Of a stretch of 64,000 bases of DNA, positions 10,798-20,199 are shown in pieces. Made by a program: the position numbers and the translations under genes. The DNA is from Rotaria socialis (taxonomy: Eukaryota; Rotifera; Eurotatoria; Philodinida; Philodinidae). The stretch's first letter is position 1, and every line of letters begins with the position of its first letter. The notes below the pieces were generated by a model. The model was not told where the DNA came from, searched no databases, and saw only the letters and a list, made by a program, of their open reading frames with translations. The stretch lies in assembly GCA_905331475.1 (NCBI GenBank), contig CAJNYU010001698.1:1-64000 (forward strand). The letters are read 5' to 3'.

Positions 10798-11175
10798 TCA
10801 AATATTCTGAGTATGCTTTTTCGCATGTACTAACTGATTTCGATTCGAAACATCAAATGAAACATATAGAAGGATATCGTAGAGAAGTTTAAGCCCACCA
10901 CCAATGACAAAAGGCGATGCGAACAGAATAGGGTTTTTTGAATCTTGTAGGAGATAACCGACAATTATTGGTGATATAGATAAACCAACTGATCGAACCA
11001 AATTTGTTATGCCACCAGCTGCTGAACGCTCATTATTTTCTACACTGACCGCCACAAATGTCTGCCGTGCTGGTACATCCATTTGGCTGATAGAAAAACG
11101 TAGAAGAAGCATAGCAATAGCCGACGCTTTTGTTTGCATAAAAGGAATAAGAATAAGCATGATATTCGATGGGAT
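10798..11175 (-). pseudogene. C-terminal exon of a major facilitator superfamily transporter, 5'-truncated
   Basis: The minus-strand exon follows a good acceptor (CGATTTAG at 11176) and runs in frame to a stop at 10798. It encodes about 125 residues: a membrane helix, the motif SQMDVPARQTFVAV, then NNERSAAGGITNLVRS, a helix (SISPIIVGYLL) and a last helix. MDVPxRQ followed by ERSAAxGxTN is a signature of a bacterial/fungal-like MFS drug- or solute-efflux subgroup, and covers roughly the last third of a 400-residue, 12-helix protein. No N-terminal exons are recognisable in the 1.2 kb upstream; the only in-frame continuation is a tiny block ending at a GTGAGC donor (11250). I therefore call it a truncated remnant. 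The substrate is unknown. Confidence 0.65.
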
Positions 11176-11275
11176 CTAAATCGAAGAAAAGATAATTATT
11201 ATTCTATCCTAGACAATTAAATTTTGTATTCGACTAAAGGTTTCCGCTCACCATTTTACAAGATCTCATTCGTAT

Positions 11276-11447
11276 CTAATTTTGTCTGCACATGAAAGTT
11301 TCACTCGGTTCCAGCTTAAAAGTTTTGTTAACTTTATGAATAGAAAGACTGCCTTCTCCGATTTCGTACTCAGATTCACCATAAACTTTTCTGGCATGAT
11401 GTCTGAACGGTAATGTATAACAGGACTGATCTAGTGAGGGAACATTC
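11276..11447 (-). CDS. Isolated C-terminal exon of an unknown protein
   Basis: After an AAGTTAG acceptor at 11448-11450 the minus strand is open for 56 codons to a TAG at 11276-11278. It reads LDQSCYTLPFRHHARK, then YGESEYEIGEGSL and KTFKLEPSETF. The composition is strongly coding-like but no family is recognised. It sits just upstream of the MFS exon on the same strand but ends in its own stop, so it belongs to a different gene or gene fragment. Upstream exons were not identified. Confidence 0.35.
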
Positions 11448-12453
11448 CTAACTTATACACTTCCTAAGAGGTCATCTTTTTTTAATGACTTTGGTTCCTG
11501 CCTTTGATTCAAATTTAAACAAATGATCCCATTACTTATTGATTTCGAAAAAAATAAGTGAAACAAGTTGCCCGATAGGTATCAATACTGAGTATGTACG
11601 GTGTTTTCTTTTCACATCTTCGCAACAGAGCATTTCGTTCAGCTAAAATCTTTCTTGTGAAGTCATCTCATCGACGATTAGTTCCTGTGAAGATCTCAGT
11701 CAAATTTGACTTGTTATTTGCGAGATAGAGGGAAAAGTCCTCCTGCCTACATTTTAGTTACAACACATAGTATACTGCACATTATCGAATGAGAAAGAGT
11801 AAACATCTCTTTTTTACAATTGACAGAATATAATTATATGCAACACTATCAAATGCATTCTGTTTATATTTGTAATGACTATGAGCTACCGCTGTTCAAT
11901 ATCAATAAGAGTTTTCCCATGTGTTCAGTTTTTCAACGTAAGTATCGATTCACTGACGAGCCCTTTGAAAAATCGGTGCTATGAGTTGTCCCATGGTTTT
12001 TTTTCAAATTAGCATTAAAGTTTGACTTTGAAAAACAAGAATTGTTTTCAGTTTTTGTTCAAAAGACACAATTGCTGCCAGTTTCTTATTTTATTTTCAT
12101 TTGTTCTAATATATGCAAAACCGAGGTACAGTCAATATCGTCCCTCTCCCGAACATTAAGTTACATTCGACTGAGATCTTCACAGCAGGCAATCCTATAT
12201 GACTCAGGACTACAATGTATGATAAGTAGGCATAAAACAATTCGGCATAGTGCACACATATGCAGAAAGTGAATTCTTACCTGTGCTCCCAACAATTGCA
12301 ATAAGGAGAAAAACACAGTTTGGATAGATCATAATGAATTAAATTATCAGAAAGAATGTATACACAACACATTTGGTCGAACAGTTAAGTACTCTCGCAA
12401 TCGATGACGCAGAAAAAGGAAGAAGCAACGAAATGGGATCAATACGTCGATAA
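11448..12453. other. No gene recognised
   Basis: AT-rich DNA with accidental frames only (for example + 12042-12272). Confidence 0.5.
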
Positions 12454-12555
12454 GGGTGTGGGTGTGGGTGTGGGTGTGGGTGTGGGTGTGGGTGTGGGTG
12501 TCGAAGCTTTAATGTTTGAATGAAATCATTCACACCCATATACCCACTCTGGTGA
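12454..12555. mobile_element. Telomere-like cassette, core type B (copy 1)
   Basis: About seven (TGTGGG) units are followed by the type-B core (CGAAGCTTTAATGTTTGAAT...ATTCACACCC) and an ACCCATATACCCACTCTGG tail. About 55 bases are identical to 13612-13667. The block stops at an N at 12556. The minus-strand frame of HPHPHP repeats through it is an artefact of the repeat. Confidence 0.75.
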
Positions 12556-12556
12556 N

Positions 12557-12675
12557 TACTAAAAAAAATCTAGAAACCAATTTTCAAAAAAAATCGTTTT
12601 TTCTCCGAGTTTAATGAATTTGTATAAAATTGGTCCGAAAGTCCGGCCCGAAAATTCCGTGGGCCGAAATTCATG
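12557..12675. repeat. Solitary arm of the 1.4-1.9 kb foldback family
   Basis: In reversed orientation it matches the arm at 1370-1490, including ATGAATTTCGGCCC and GACCAATTTTATACAAATT. It begins directly after the N at 12556, which suggests the other arm lies in missing or mis-joined sequence. Confidence 0.75.
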
Positions 12676-12986
12676 TAACTCTTAGGCAATTGGGCTCGAA
12701 TAAAAATAATGCTTGGGATAGTTGATTAAGTTCTTTAGTAATTATACAACTAAGCAGTTAGAAAGAGAAGCTTTCACTCGTTGACGTACTGAAGTGAGTC
12801 GGAGACCTTTGGTAAACCTGCAGATTAGGTTAACTAACCACCACTACCATTTGTTTACTACTGAGAATATCTACGATACGTTAGAATTTCGGGAAATTTA
12901 TTAAATAAAAAGCTAAATTGATAACGAGGGTATCAATGACAAAAAGCAGCATTAAAATATGTTTTCATACAGTTCTGTATCTATCT

Positions 12987-13176
12987 ACACCCACACCCTC
13001 GATATTCTTTTGATGCTAGAACGAATGGGTGTGGGTGTGAGGGTGTGGGTGAGGGTGTGGGTGGGTGTGGGTGTCGGTGGGGGTGTTGGTGTGTGAGGAA
13101 GATTAAGAGGCTTCTTTTCACACCCACACCCACCCAAACCCACACCCACCCACACCCACACCCACACCCACACCCA
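12987..13176. repeat. Large telomere-like inverted array with core type A
   Basis: The order is: a short CCCACACCC arm, a 26-base AT spacer, about 70 bases of degenerate TGTGGG/GAGGGTG repeat, the type-A core (GTGTGAGGAAGATTAAGAGG then CTTCTTTTCACAC), then about 55 bases of CCCACA repeats. The G-rich and C-rich arms can pair into a long hairpin, and the G-rich strand has many closely spaced GGG runs. Translations are repeat artefacts. Confidence 0.8.
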
Positions 13177-13486
13177 AAATTTTTACTGCTGCATAATAGT
13201 ATTGGATAGTCCATCACGAGATTGCTATTGGTTGCAAGTAGAAAAATAGTTTCTTAAAGTTCTATTTTCTATTTTTTTTAAAACTGATCGATTTTGAAAA
13301 TGACCCATTCTAGAGATAGAGTAATGATACAAAATAGCTTGTCTTTTACTGATCGACGAGTCATGAAATTCACTAGGAACAAAAAACAATTTTTAGAGTA
13401 TTCGGATTTCGTGCTTTCTCGAGTTTCTGGGTGTGGCATATGACTATGATTGTAGCTATACACGAGACTCATATATTCCTATATAC

Positions 13487-13593
13487 CCACATCCACGCTC
13501 ACACACACAATGTTGTCGCCATACTATATATACTAAGTAATTAGCACATAATATTTTAACACAGTTATGTTTGGCTTCAATCAATTTTTGGGT
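13487..13593. repeat. Second copy of block 1-107
   Basis: Matches 1-107 base for base by eye; the match ends exactly where the type-B telomere-like cassette begins at 13590. Confidence 0.85.
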
Positions 13594-13672
13594 GTGGGTG
13601 TGGGTGTGGGTGTCGAAGCTTTAATGTTTGAATGAAATCATTCACACCCATATACCCACTCTGGTGAGACCC
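13590..13672. mobile_element. Telomere-like cassette, core type B (copy 2)
   Basis: Four TGTGGG-like units run into the same core and tail as 12454-12555, here continuing past the point where the other copy hits an N. Confidence 0.75.
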
Positions 13673-13992
13673 TTAAGCAACGTCGAAATGCGTCGTATGG
13701 TATAAAACACATCCATATCCAAAAATCATCAGCGGTATTACGGATAAATTTTCCAACTTGGACTATTATTCGTACACCATACTCGTTGTTGGAGAAAGCA
13801 TCATGCTTGGTGTGCGCGAAGGTTTATTCAATACTAATAATTATTTTAGTCATAAAAAGGAAGAGCCGTTACATTTCGATGATCAAGAGAAAACGATGAA
13901 ATGACTCATATTCTCCACTAGAGTTATGGGACACCTAATTAAGGCTAACTAGAGAAAAGCATAATACACCATTCACCAAATATACGACTCCA

Positions 13993-14041
13993 GGGTGTGG
14001 GTGATTTTCATTCAAACATTGAAGTCTCGACACCCACACCC
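13993..14041. mobile_element. Telomere-like cassette, core type B, inverted (copy 3)
   Basis: GGGTGTGGGTG, then a diverged reverse complement of core B (GATTTTCATTCAAACATTGA and TCTCGACACCC), closed by CCCACACCC. The C-rich telomeric arm lies on the core's CGAAG end, as expected for an inverted copy. Confidence 0.75.
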
Positions 14042-14102
14042 TTGAAAAAACCCAGGCCAAACTAAGATTCAAGAGTGGACTAGTTCAATATTGTACCTTA
14101 GA

Positions 14103-14177
14103 TGGGTGTGGGTGTGGGTGTGGGTGTGTGAGGAAGATTAGGAGGCTTCTTTTCACACCCACACCCACACCCACACC
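14103..14177. mobile_element. Telomere-like cassette, core type A (copy 2)
   Basis: Four TGTGGG units, core GTGTGAGGAAGATTAGGAGG with CTTCTTTTCACAC, then four CCCACA units. Nearly the same core as at 13090-13120 and 26325-26357. The core's own ends pair (GTGTGA..GGAAG with CTTCT..TCACAC), so the whole 75 bases can form one stem-loop. Confidence 0.8.
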
Positions 14178-14316
14178 GTCAAGAAATTATAGATTGAGAG
14201 CATCACATGACTATACTCTAAAGAAATTCGTACTCTACCAAACTTTAGAAGTTCTCAATTTCTGCACCGAGCTTTTTTAAGTTGAGCAGATTTCACAAGG
14301 TTTCGGGATTTTGAGG

Positions 14317-14400
14317 GGTGTGGGGAAGGAAGAAAAGCGGATCCACCAGGATTCAAGGATCCAGGATCCGCTTTTTCCCCCTTGGTGTGGGTGTTGATTA
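14317..14400. repeat. Hairpin with BamHI-like palindrome between telomere-like ends
   Basis: GGGGTGTGGGG is followed by an inverted repeat (AAAAGCGGATCC with GGATCCGCTTTT) and then GGTGTGGGTGT. The centre repeats GGATCCA. Minus-strand frames crossing it are accidental. Confidence 0.6.
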
Positions 14401-14639
14401 GACAACGCGTACACACACACCGACACCCACAAGAAGTTCCTTCGTTGGCAGTCATCGCTCTCGCTGATAATAACTTCTTGTGCAGAAGTTTCACTAATAT
14501 CATAAAATTCTATCACAATTGATTTCAATCGCTCCTTTGATAACTCTTTCGTGTTTTCTATGAATTGCTTTTTATCGTTTTCATAATCTATCAGCTGTCT
14601 TTCACATTCTCCAATGGTCGTAAAGTTTAAAAAAAAATA

Positions 14640-14895
14640 CTTTTACAGTGAAGGTCGAAATGTACCATTCGACAACTTTATCCTGGTTTGACCTAGGCAA
14701 ATCTTAGATTGGCCTAAAAAAACCGACCAATCTTGGTTTGGCCTAATGATTTAAAGTGAGCTTTGAATTTGGACTAGGCCATTCGAGAATCGTAGATTGG
14801 CCTTGAAAAACATCAGGCCAAACTAAGATTGAAGAATGAACTTGTCCAAACCCGCACCTTAGAATGGGCTAGGCGGACCCTAGATTGGCCTACGA
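14640..14895. repeat. Foldback of TAGATTGGCC/GGCCAAACTAAGATT units
   Basis: TTAGATTGGCCT (14704), TTGGTTTGGCCT (14732), GTAGATTGGCCTT (14792), AGGCCAAACTAAGATT (14815) and CTAGATTGGCCT (14880) alternate in direct and inverted orientation. AGGCCAAACTAAGATT also occurs at 14048-14064 beside a type-B cassette. Probably a multi-unit MITE family. Confidence 0.6.
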
Positions 14896-16826
14896 CATAT
14901 ATATATAGGGTGTGGGGTCTTCTATTGCATTGTTTGGTGTTATGTCACTTGAAAATTATAATAGATACAGTAGGTAATGAACGTATTCGATGTGAAGGAA
15001 TTGTTAAAATTTCTATTCTTTTGAATTTAAACAATGTTGAAGTTTTTCATATTACAATTATTCAAATTTCTGGAATAAAAGTTTCCAAGTATTTTATCTA
15101 AACTTGATATCAATATAATGCGTTGAACTCTGAAAACTGGCACACGACTGATTGAAAACACAAATTCACAATTAGCAGTCTTTCCTCGAAAGATCACTAC
15201 ATACATAAAAATGAGTAATTATAGATAATTGACAATGGAAAAATATCACGTATCAAAACAATAACAAGCCTTTGTTCGACTAATTATTTTTCTGGAGCAC
15301 GATGCTTTATTTCCTTTCTTAAATATGAACCTTTCATAATGCAACCATCTGATATAACGAGAAAAATTATGCACTCCGTCACATTTTACTATTCAGATCA
15401 TATGCGTAATCAAGCGTGATCGAAATAACATACGTATATATACATCGAAAATTTCTTTCCTTGCATTGATACATAATATTTATTTTTACCTGTAACCACT
15501 TCTAATGACGAAAGACTATATGCGCTGAAACCTAGCGCACATAAAGGATTGAAGCGAATCCTTTTAAAACGTGTATTTCAATTAGATATACTCTACTAAT
15601 AGACCCCAGAAGCTGTTTGCAGTAAGACAAACTTGATAAAGCAACTGATCCATCAAAACTACCATAATAGCATATAGATGCTCTTCATGATGCAACTAAA
15701 ATCGTGAGTATAGAAAGTGAACATGCATACAAAGACGATCGATAATCCTATGATTATAAACATCAGAGGCTAAATTAAATATCCTCATGTGAATATTTAA
15801 AAGTGCTTTATTCAATTTTTATGATTTTGACAAAAATACTCAATTTCAGCGATACTCAAATGTGATACGATGAACTCTATAAGTCTCAAAATTTTCGTTT
15901 CGAAAGAATGAGACCGTAACAATCGAGGATAAACAGAGAATTCTTCATATAAGAAGTATCTATTTTGGAATAGATGAAACTTAAAGTTACTTTCTCAATC
16001 TGAATACACGCTTAATAAGTTCTTGTCTTGTAATGAAGTACATCTGGGTTACATACAATTGAATTTAACATAATGTATGATAAAGATATAGGTAAAATAT
16101 TCGAACATGTTTGAATTAGAAAAAGAAGTTTGCAGGAAGGGAACCGTCAAAACTTTCTGAGAAATTCTATATAAATTGTTTGCAAACATATGTTTAATAT
16201 CATCGATTAATGTAATATCGAGATCTTAACTTGAATATAATGCAATCATTAAAAAAACAATATACATATATATACAATGTAACGTTTATTATAACTTTTT
16301 ATCATGTTATGAACATAAAACGATTAAATAAAGCAATAGATTTCTATATCAAGTGTTCATAAAGATTTGAGTAATGTAATTTTTTTTCTCTGGACAAATC
16401 TCTCGATCAATAGAACATTCGAAAATTTCAGCACAAACAAATGCAGTTCATTTGAAATAGCCTATGTTTATCTAGTCAATTTATTTGATTGTGTTGTCTG
16501 TGAGGGATTACTGTCTATTGGACATCCAATATCGCATGTAAATAGAATGCACTTTTCTTAGCTCAATTTATCAGCAAGACTATAATTACATTCAAACTTG
16601 CAATAGAGAAATTTTCAGATGAAATTCTTCGAATTAAATGCTCTTTATTAATAACTGTTTTAGAGGTGAAAAAGCGTAAACAAAAGGTTGAAACTTCGGC
16701 CGAATAAAGCAGCTATGACTCATGAGTAAGAATCCATTTTGATCTCAACTACTCTATTTGCAGTCTATGCATGAACCAGATGTAATCTCGATAGGTGCCC
16801 ATCAATTGGAGTTATTTTCTCTCACG
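14896..16826. other. No gene recognised
   Basis: Nearly 2 kb of AT-rich DNA with only short frames and no recognisable repeat or RNA gene. Confidence 0.55.
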
Positions 16827-17517
16827 AAGAAACGTCCCTGGGTGTTTCTCTGATACTTTAACCAAACGTAAATGGGTGTGCCAGGTAGGGGTGGCACTTT
16901 ACGTTAATTTAATATTAAGTGTTGAGTTTTAACGTAACACTTAACATTAATAAGAAAAACGTTTACATTAACCACTTAATTACTTAATATTAAGTATTAA
17001 ATCAAGACTTAATTTTTAATATTAAATGTTAACGAAGCACTTAATCTTTTACATTAAGTCATAACGTAATATTTAATTTTAAAATATTTAATATTGCTTT
17101 AACACTTAATATTAAGTAATTAAGTGGCTAATGTAAACATTTTTTTATTAATATTAAGCGTTAAGTAAAACTACTTAATTAACTCAAATTAAAATCAACG
17201 GTCCACCCCTAGTGCCAGGTCAAGTATTAGTATCTCAAATATAAACAAATTAGCGGCTGAGAGCAAACGAATAAAAAAATTCAGTGAACAAACTTTTTTT
17301 TAACCCTGAGAAGTACCACAGACGGGTTTTTTTGATGACAAAGTACTGATCGTACCCCTCAGGGTTATAAAAAAAGTTTGTTCACTGAATATTTTTATTC
17401 GTTTGCTCTCAGCCGCCAATTTGTTTATATTTGAGATACCAATACTTGGCCTGACACATCCATTTACTTTTGGTTAAAATCCCAGAGAAACACCCAGGGA
17501 CCTTCCCTTTCGTCAGC
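16827..17517. mobile_element. Long foldback element interrupted by a hAT MITE
   Basis: The right arm (about 17350-17517) is the inverted copy of the left arm (16827-16885 continued at 17220-17325). Shared blocks include GTCCCTGGGTGTTTCTCTG, ATCTCAAATATAAACAAATT, GAGAGCAAACGAATAAAAA and TTCAGTGAACAAACTTTTTT. The apparent asymmetry is entirely the MITE at 16886-17211 inserted in the left arm. Arms are about 165 bp with a short loop (17325-17350). Confidence 0.85.
16886..17211. mobile_element. hAT-type MITE, exact 8-bp TSD, nested in the foldback
   Basis: Tips TAGGGGTGGCA and TAGGGGTGGACCGTTGA (right reversed) with identical flanks GTGCCAGG at 16878-16885 and 17212-17219. The interior is permutations of ACTTAATATTAAGT and AACGTTAA. 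Tips match the element at 7197-7475 but the interior word does not. Confidence 0.9.
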
Positions 17518-17967
17518 TGTAAATAACATAGTTCTAATAGAAAACCTAAGAAATTGTGAAAAAACCTATTTTACTGGTTTTCGATTCCACCAATGCAATT
17601 TCTTAAAGTCAATCTCGTTATCATTCAATTCCAAAGTTCACTTTTATCTTTTTTTGCCAATATTCCATTTTTAAGAGTTGTTGGCATACAAATTGAATGA
17701 TTTCATTCATATCTACCTAACAATATGAGACATTCTAATGTACCGATTACAAAAGACAGCTTTCTAGTCATATGTTGCTTTTATCTCGCCATCTTAAGAA
17801 TAGGAAGAACAGGCGTACACTAATGAACAACATAAAATTTCGTCAGTAATTACCTTTGATTTCTCAAGTTATTCTCATTGAGAGAAAGAAGGGGAGAATC
17901 GAGTGCATGCTTTGTAGAGAAAATAAATAGGTGGCATTTTTTCACATATTCTCATTAATTCCATAAA

Positions 17968-17977
17968 AGAAACTTCT
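17968..17977. promoter_or_regulatory. Heat-shock-element-like palindrome (weak)
   Basis: AGAAACTTCT fits nGAAnnTTCn and is preserved at 18832-18841 in the duplicated copy. It lies about 25 bases before the 5' UTR intron, so it may be transcribed leader and not promoter; only suggestive. Confidence 0.25.
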
Positions 17978-18061
17978 CTCTACTACTATTATATTTACTG
18001 CGTAAGTTTTATAGGAACAAATTATTTTTTATTATAAGCTATAGTTTTTTTAATTAGAAAA

Positions 18062-18274
18062 ATGGATGCTGCTAAAGCTGATATTGAAAAAATAAAAGAA
18101 GCTACAAAAGGAATAAAAGACGAGGATAAAGCACAAATAGCTCAAGGTCCAACTATAAACTCAAGTGAACGTGTTGAGACTGCAGTTAAATCTGGTATTG
18201 CTACAATGAAACAAGACGAGCATGCTCATAAAGCTGAACAACACAAAAACAAACATAATGCCAAAGTTGAATAG
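18062..18274 (+). CDS. Small hydrophilic LEA-like protein (70 aa)
   Basis: The ATG at 18062 follows a probable 56-bp 5' UTR intron (18002-18057, donor GTAAGT, acceptor AATTAG). The product is 70 residues, Lys/Glu/Ala/His-rich, with no Cys, Trp, Phe or Leu. It has an amphipathic start (DAAKADIEKIKEATKGIKDE), a SERVETAVKSG middle and a His-rich end (KAEQHKNKHNAKVE). Extreme hydrophilicity and Ala/Lys/Glu periodicity resemble group-3 LEA or similar anhydrobiosis proteins, a class known in bdelloids, but no LEA 11-mer repeat is clear; the class is inferred. The stop at codon 71 cuts short a DKHGS tail that the neighbouring copy keeps, so this copy may itself be shortened. A head-to-tail duplicate follows at 18590-19186. 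Confidence 0.55.
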   Translation: MDAAKADIEKIKEATKGIKDEDKAQIAQGPTINSSERVETAVKSGIATMKQDEHAHKAEQHKNKHNAKVE

Positions 18275-18329
18275 AAAGATAAACATGGTTCTCATTAAAA
18301 ACAACGCTTTTTTCCTAATTTACTTTTGC

Positions 18330-18589
18330 TTACTGCCAGTTACAGTTATATTTATTCCAGCAGATGAATTCAATAAGTTTGTGTTCAAGTGATTGAGTAC
18401 AAATTTTAGTTAATAAGTTAACTTTTTGGATTGTATTATTTTGGGTTGTAGAATGTATATTTTGCTTCAAATAATAAACGATTCGATTTAAAATTAGAAA
18501 ATAACTTTTCGTGTACAGCATCAGAAGAAAAACCTTTACAAAACAATATGACGAATTCTGACGTGCAAAAAATTTACCGATCACAAAAA
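18330..18589. other. 3' flank of the LEA-like gene
   Basis: AT-rich flank with AATAAA at 18473; its counterpart lies after the second copy (AATAAA at 19337). The minus-strand frame is accidental. Confidence 0.5.
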
Positions 18590-19186
18590 AACGACTATCT
18601 AGTCATATGTTGCTTTTATCTCGCCATGTGTTGAATAGAAGGAACAGCACATGAACAAGAAACGTGGTGTATATGTATACGCATGAACCACATATAATTT
18701 CCTAGGCAATGACCTTTATTTTCTTCTCGCTACTTCTCTATGAGAGAAAGAAGAGAATCGAGTGCATCGTTTTGTATAGAGAAATACATATAGATGGAGT
18801 TTTTTTCATTTATTCCCATTAATTCAGTAGAAGAAACTTCTCTCTCCTACTATTATCTTCACTGCGTAAGTTTCATAAGAAACGATTATTTTGTAATATA
18901 AACTATAATTTTTTTAATTAGAAAAGAGACGAATGGAATTAAAGCCGGTATTGAAAAAATAGCATAAACTACACAAGGTAAAAATGCCGAAGATTTAGCG
19001 CAAAAAGCTCAGGGCCCAAGTAAAATACCGAGTGAACGTGTTGAGGCTGTATTCGAATCTGGTATAACTAAAATGAAACAAGACGAACATGCTTATAAAG
19101 CTGAACATTACAAAAACTATTATATTGCTAAAGTGGAACATCACAAAGATAAACACGGTTCTCAAGGAAAAAAGAAATTGTTCTGA
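18590..19186 (+). pseudogene. Tandem duplicate of the LEA-like gene, broken
   Basis: About 300 bp of upstream DNA, the 5' UTR intron and the coding region all match the copy at 17760-18290, so the whole unit was duplicated head to tail. Near the start the reading frame is shifted (ATG at 18933 is out of frame with the body) and a TAA follows soon after. The rest reads openly through KAQGP, PSERVEAVFESG, MKQDEHAYKAEHYKN and VEHHKDKHGSQGK to a TGA at 19184-19186. It keeps a longer His/Lys tail than the first copy. It is read as a pseudogene, although an internal start could still make a shorter peptide. Confidence 0.75.
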
Positions 19187-19339
19187 TCTAGTCTACTTTT
19201 GTTTGTTGTTAGTTGCATTTATATATAATCCAGCAAATGCATTCATTAAATTTGTGTTTAAGAAACTAAGTGCAAATTTGTATTTAAAAGTTTACGTTTT
19301 TTTGGATTGTGTTTTTTGGATATTTTGTTTCGAATAATA

Positions 19340-20199
19340 AACAATTTGTTTAAAAAGCAAAGTAAAATGCATTGAAAGTGTTGAAAGAAAAATCTATGTA
19401 AACGAACATGCTAACATAAAGTGCTCTGTGCTTTGTGGCACAATCTATAATACAGTAAGGTCGAAACGATGCATATTGCGATTAATATTGAATTCATCGT
19501 TCGAATGAAGGGCTTGTGTGAGAGTGAGGCAAAAAACAAATGAGTACACCAATGCACTCACACATCCTTATATTTGCACGAATACTCGTTCCTTGCCAGT
19601 GGTATGTCCACCGAAAAAAAAATACACGACAAACAGTTTGTGACAAAATAAAAAAATAACATTTATTGATGTATTCACAAGAATGAAATTTAATTTTTGT
19701 AGTTGATACTTTTCTAAATATACCTTTATAAACATACACGTCTAGTTGAAAGAAAATTAGCTTTCTAATTGGGTGCAACAATCCATTTAACATGTCTGTT
19801 ATGTGAATTCAAGTAGGAATTCCTATAAAAAGATTTTATCATTTATTGTGTGAGGGAGTCTAATTATGTGTGGTTTCATAAGCATTTCAATTATAGGTAA
19901 AAGAAACCAAAATTTGTATGACTGCTTCTAATATGATTACAATTCGAATGCTAGAAATTAATCAATTGGTAACTTACATATCAAAATCAATATCTTCCTT
20001 AATGTTTTTGAGAATTCTTCAAAAAGAAAATTAACCTAGCGAGTGTCCGTATCTGATAAATGTATATTACGTAATTTCTCTTGTTGGTTAATAGTTAAAA
20101 AGAAAAAAAGAATAGGTATTGAAACATGTGAAAAAAAATTTCAATAATTATTTAATCAATCATTGTACTATGTGAGAAAATAAATATAGAATAACCTAA
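19340..20199. other. No gene recognised
   Basis: AT-rich DNA; a weak inverted CTTGTGTGAGAGTGAG / CACTCACACATCC pair at 19508-19567 may be a degraded telomere-like cassette. Confidence 0.4.

Noticed and set aside
12454-13176. A real chromosome end inside the window
   Set aside because: Tracts are short, occur in both orientations and are followed on both sides by ordinary DNA, so they are interstitial.
12339-13217. Minus-strand His-Pro / Trp-Val-rich frames
   Set aside because: Direct translation of telomere-like hexamer repeats; no splice or domain support.
12454-14177. A CRISPR array
   Set aside because: The repeats are 6-bp telomere-like units in inverted orientation with no regular spacers and no cas genes; the genome is eukaryotic.
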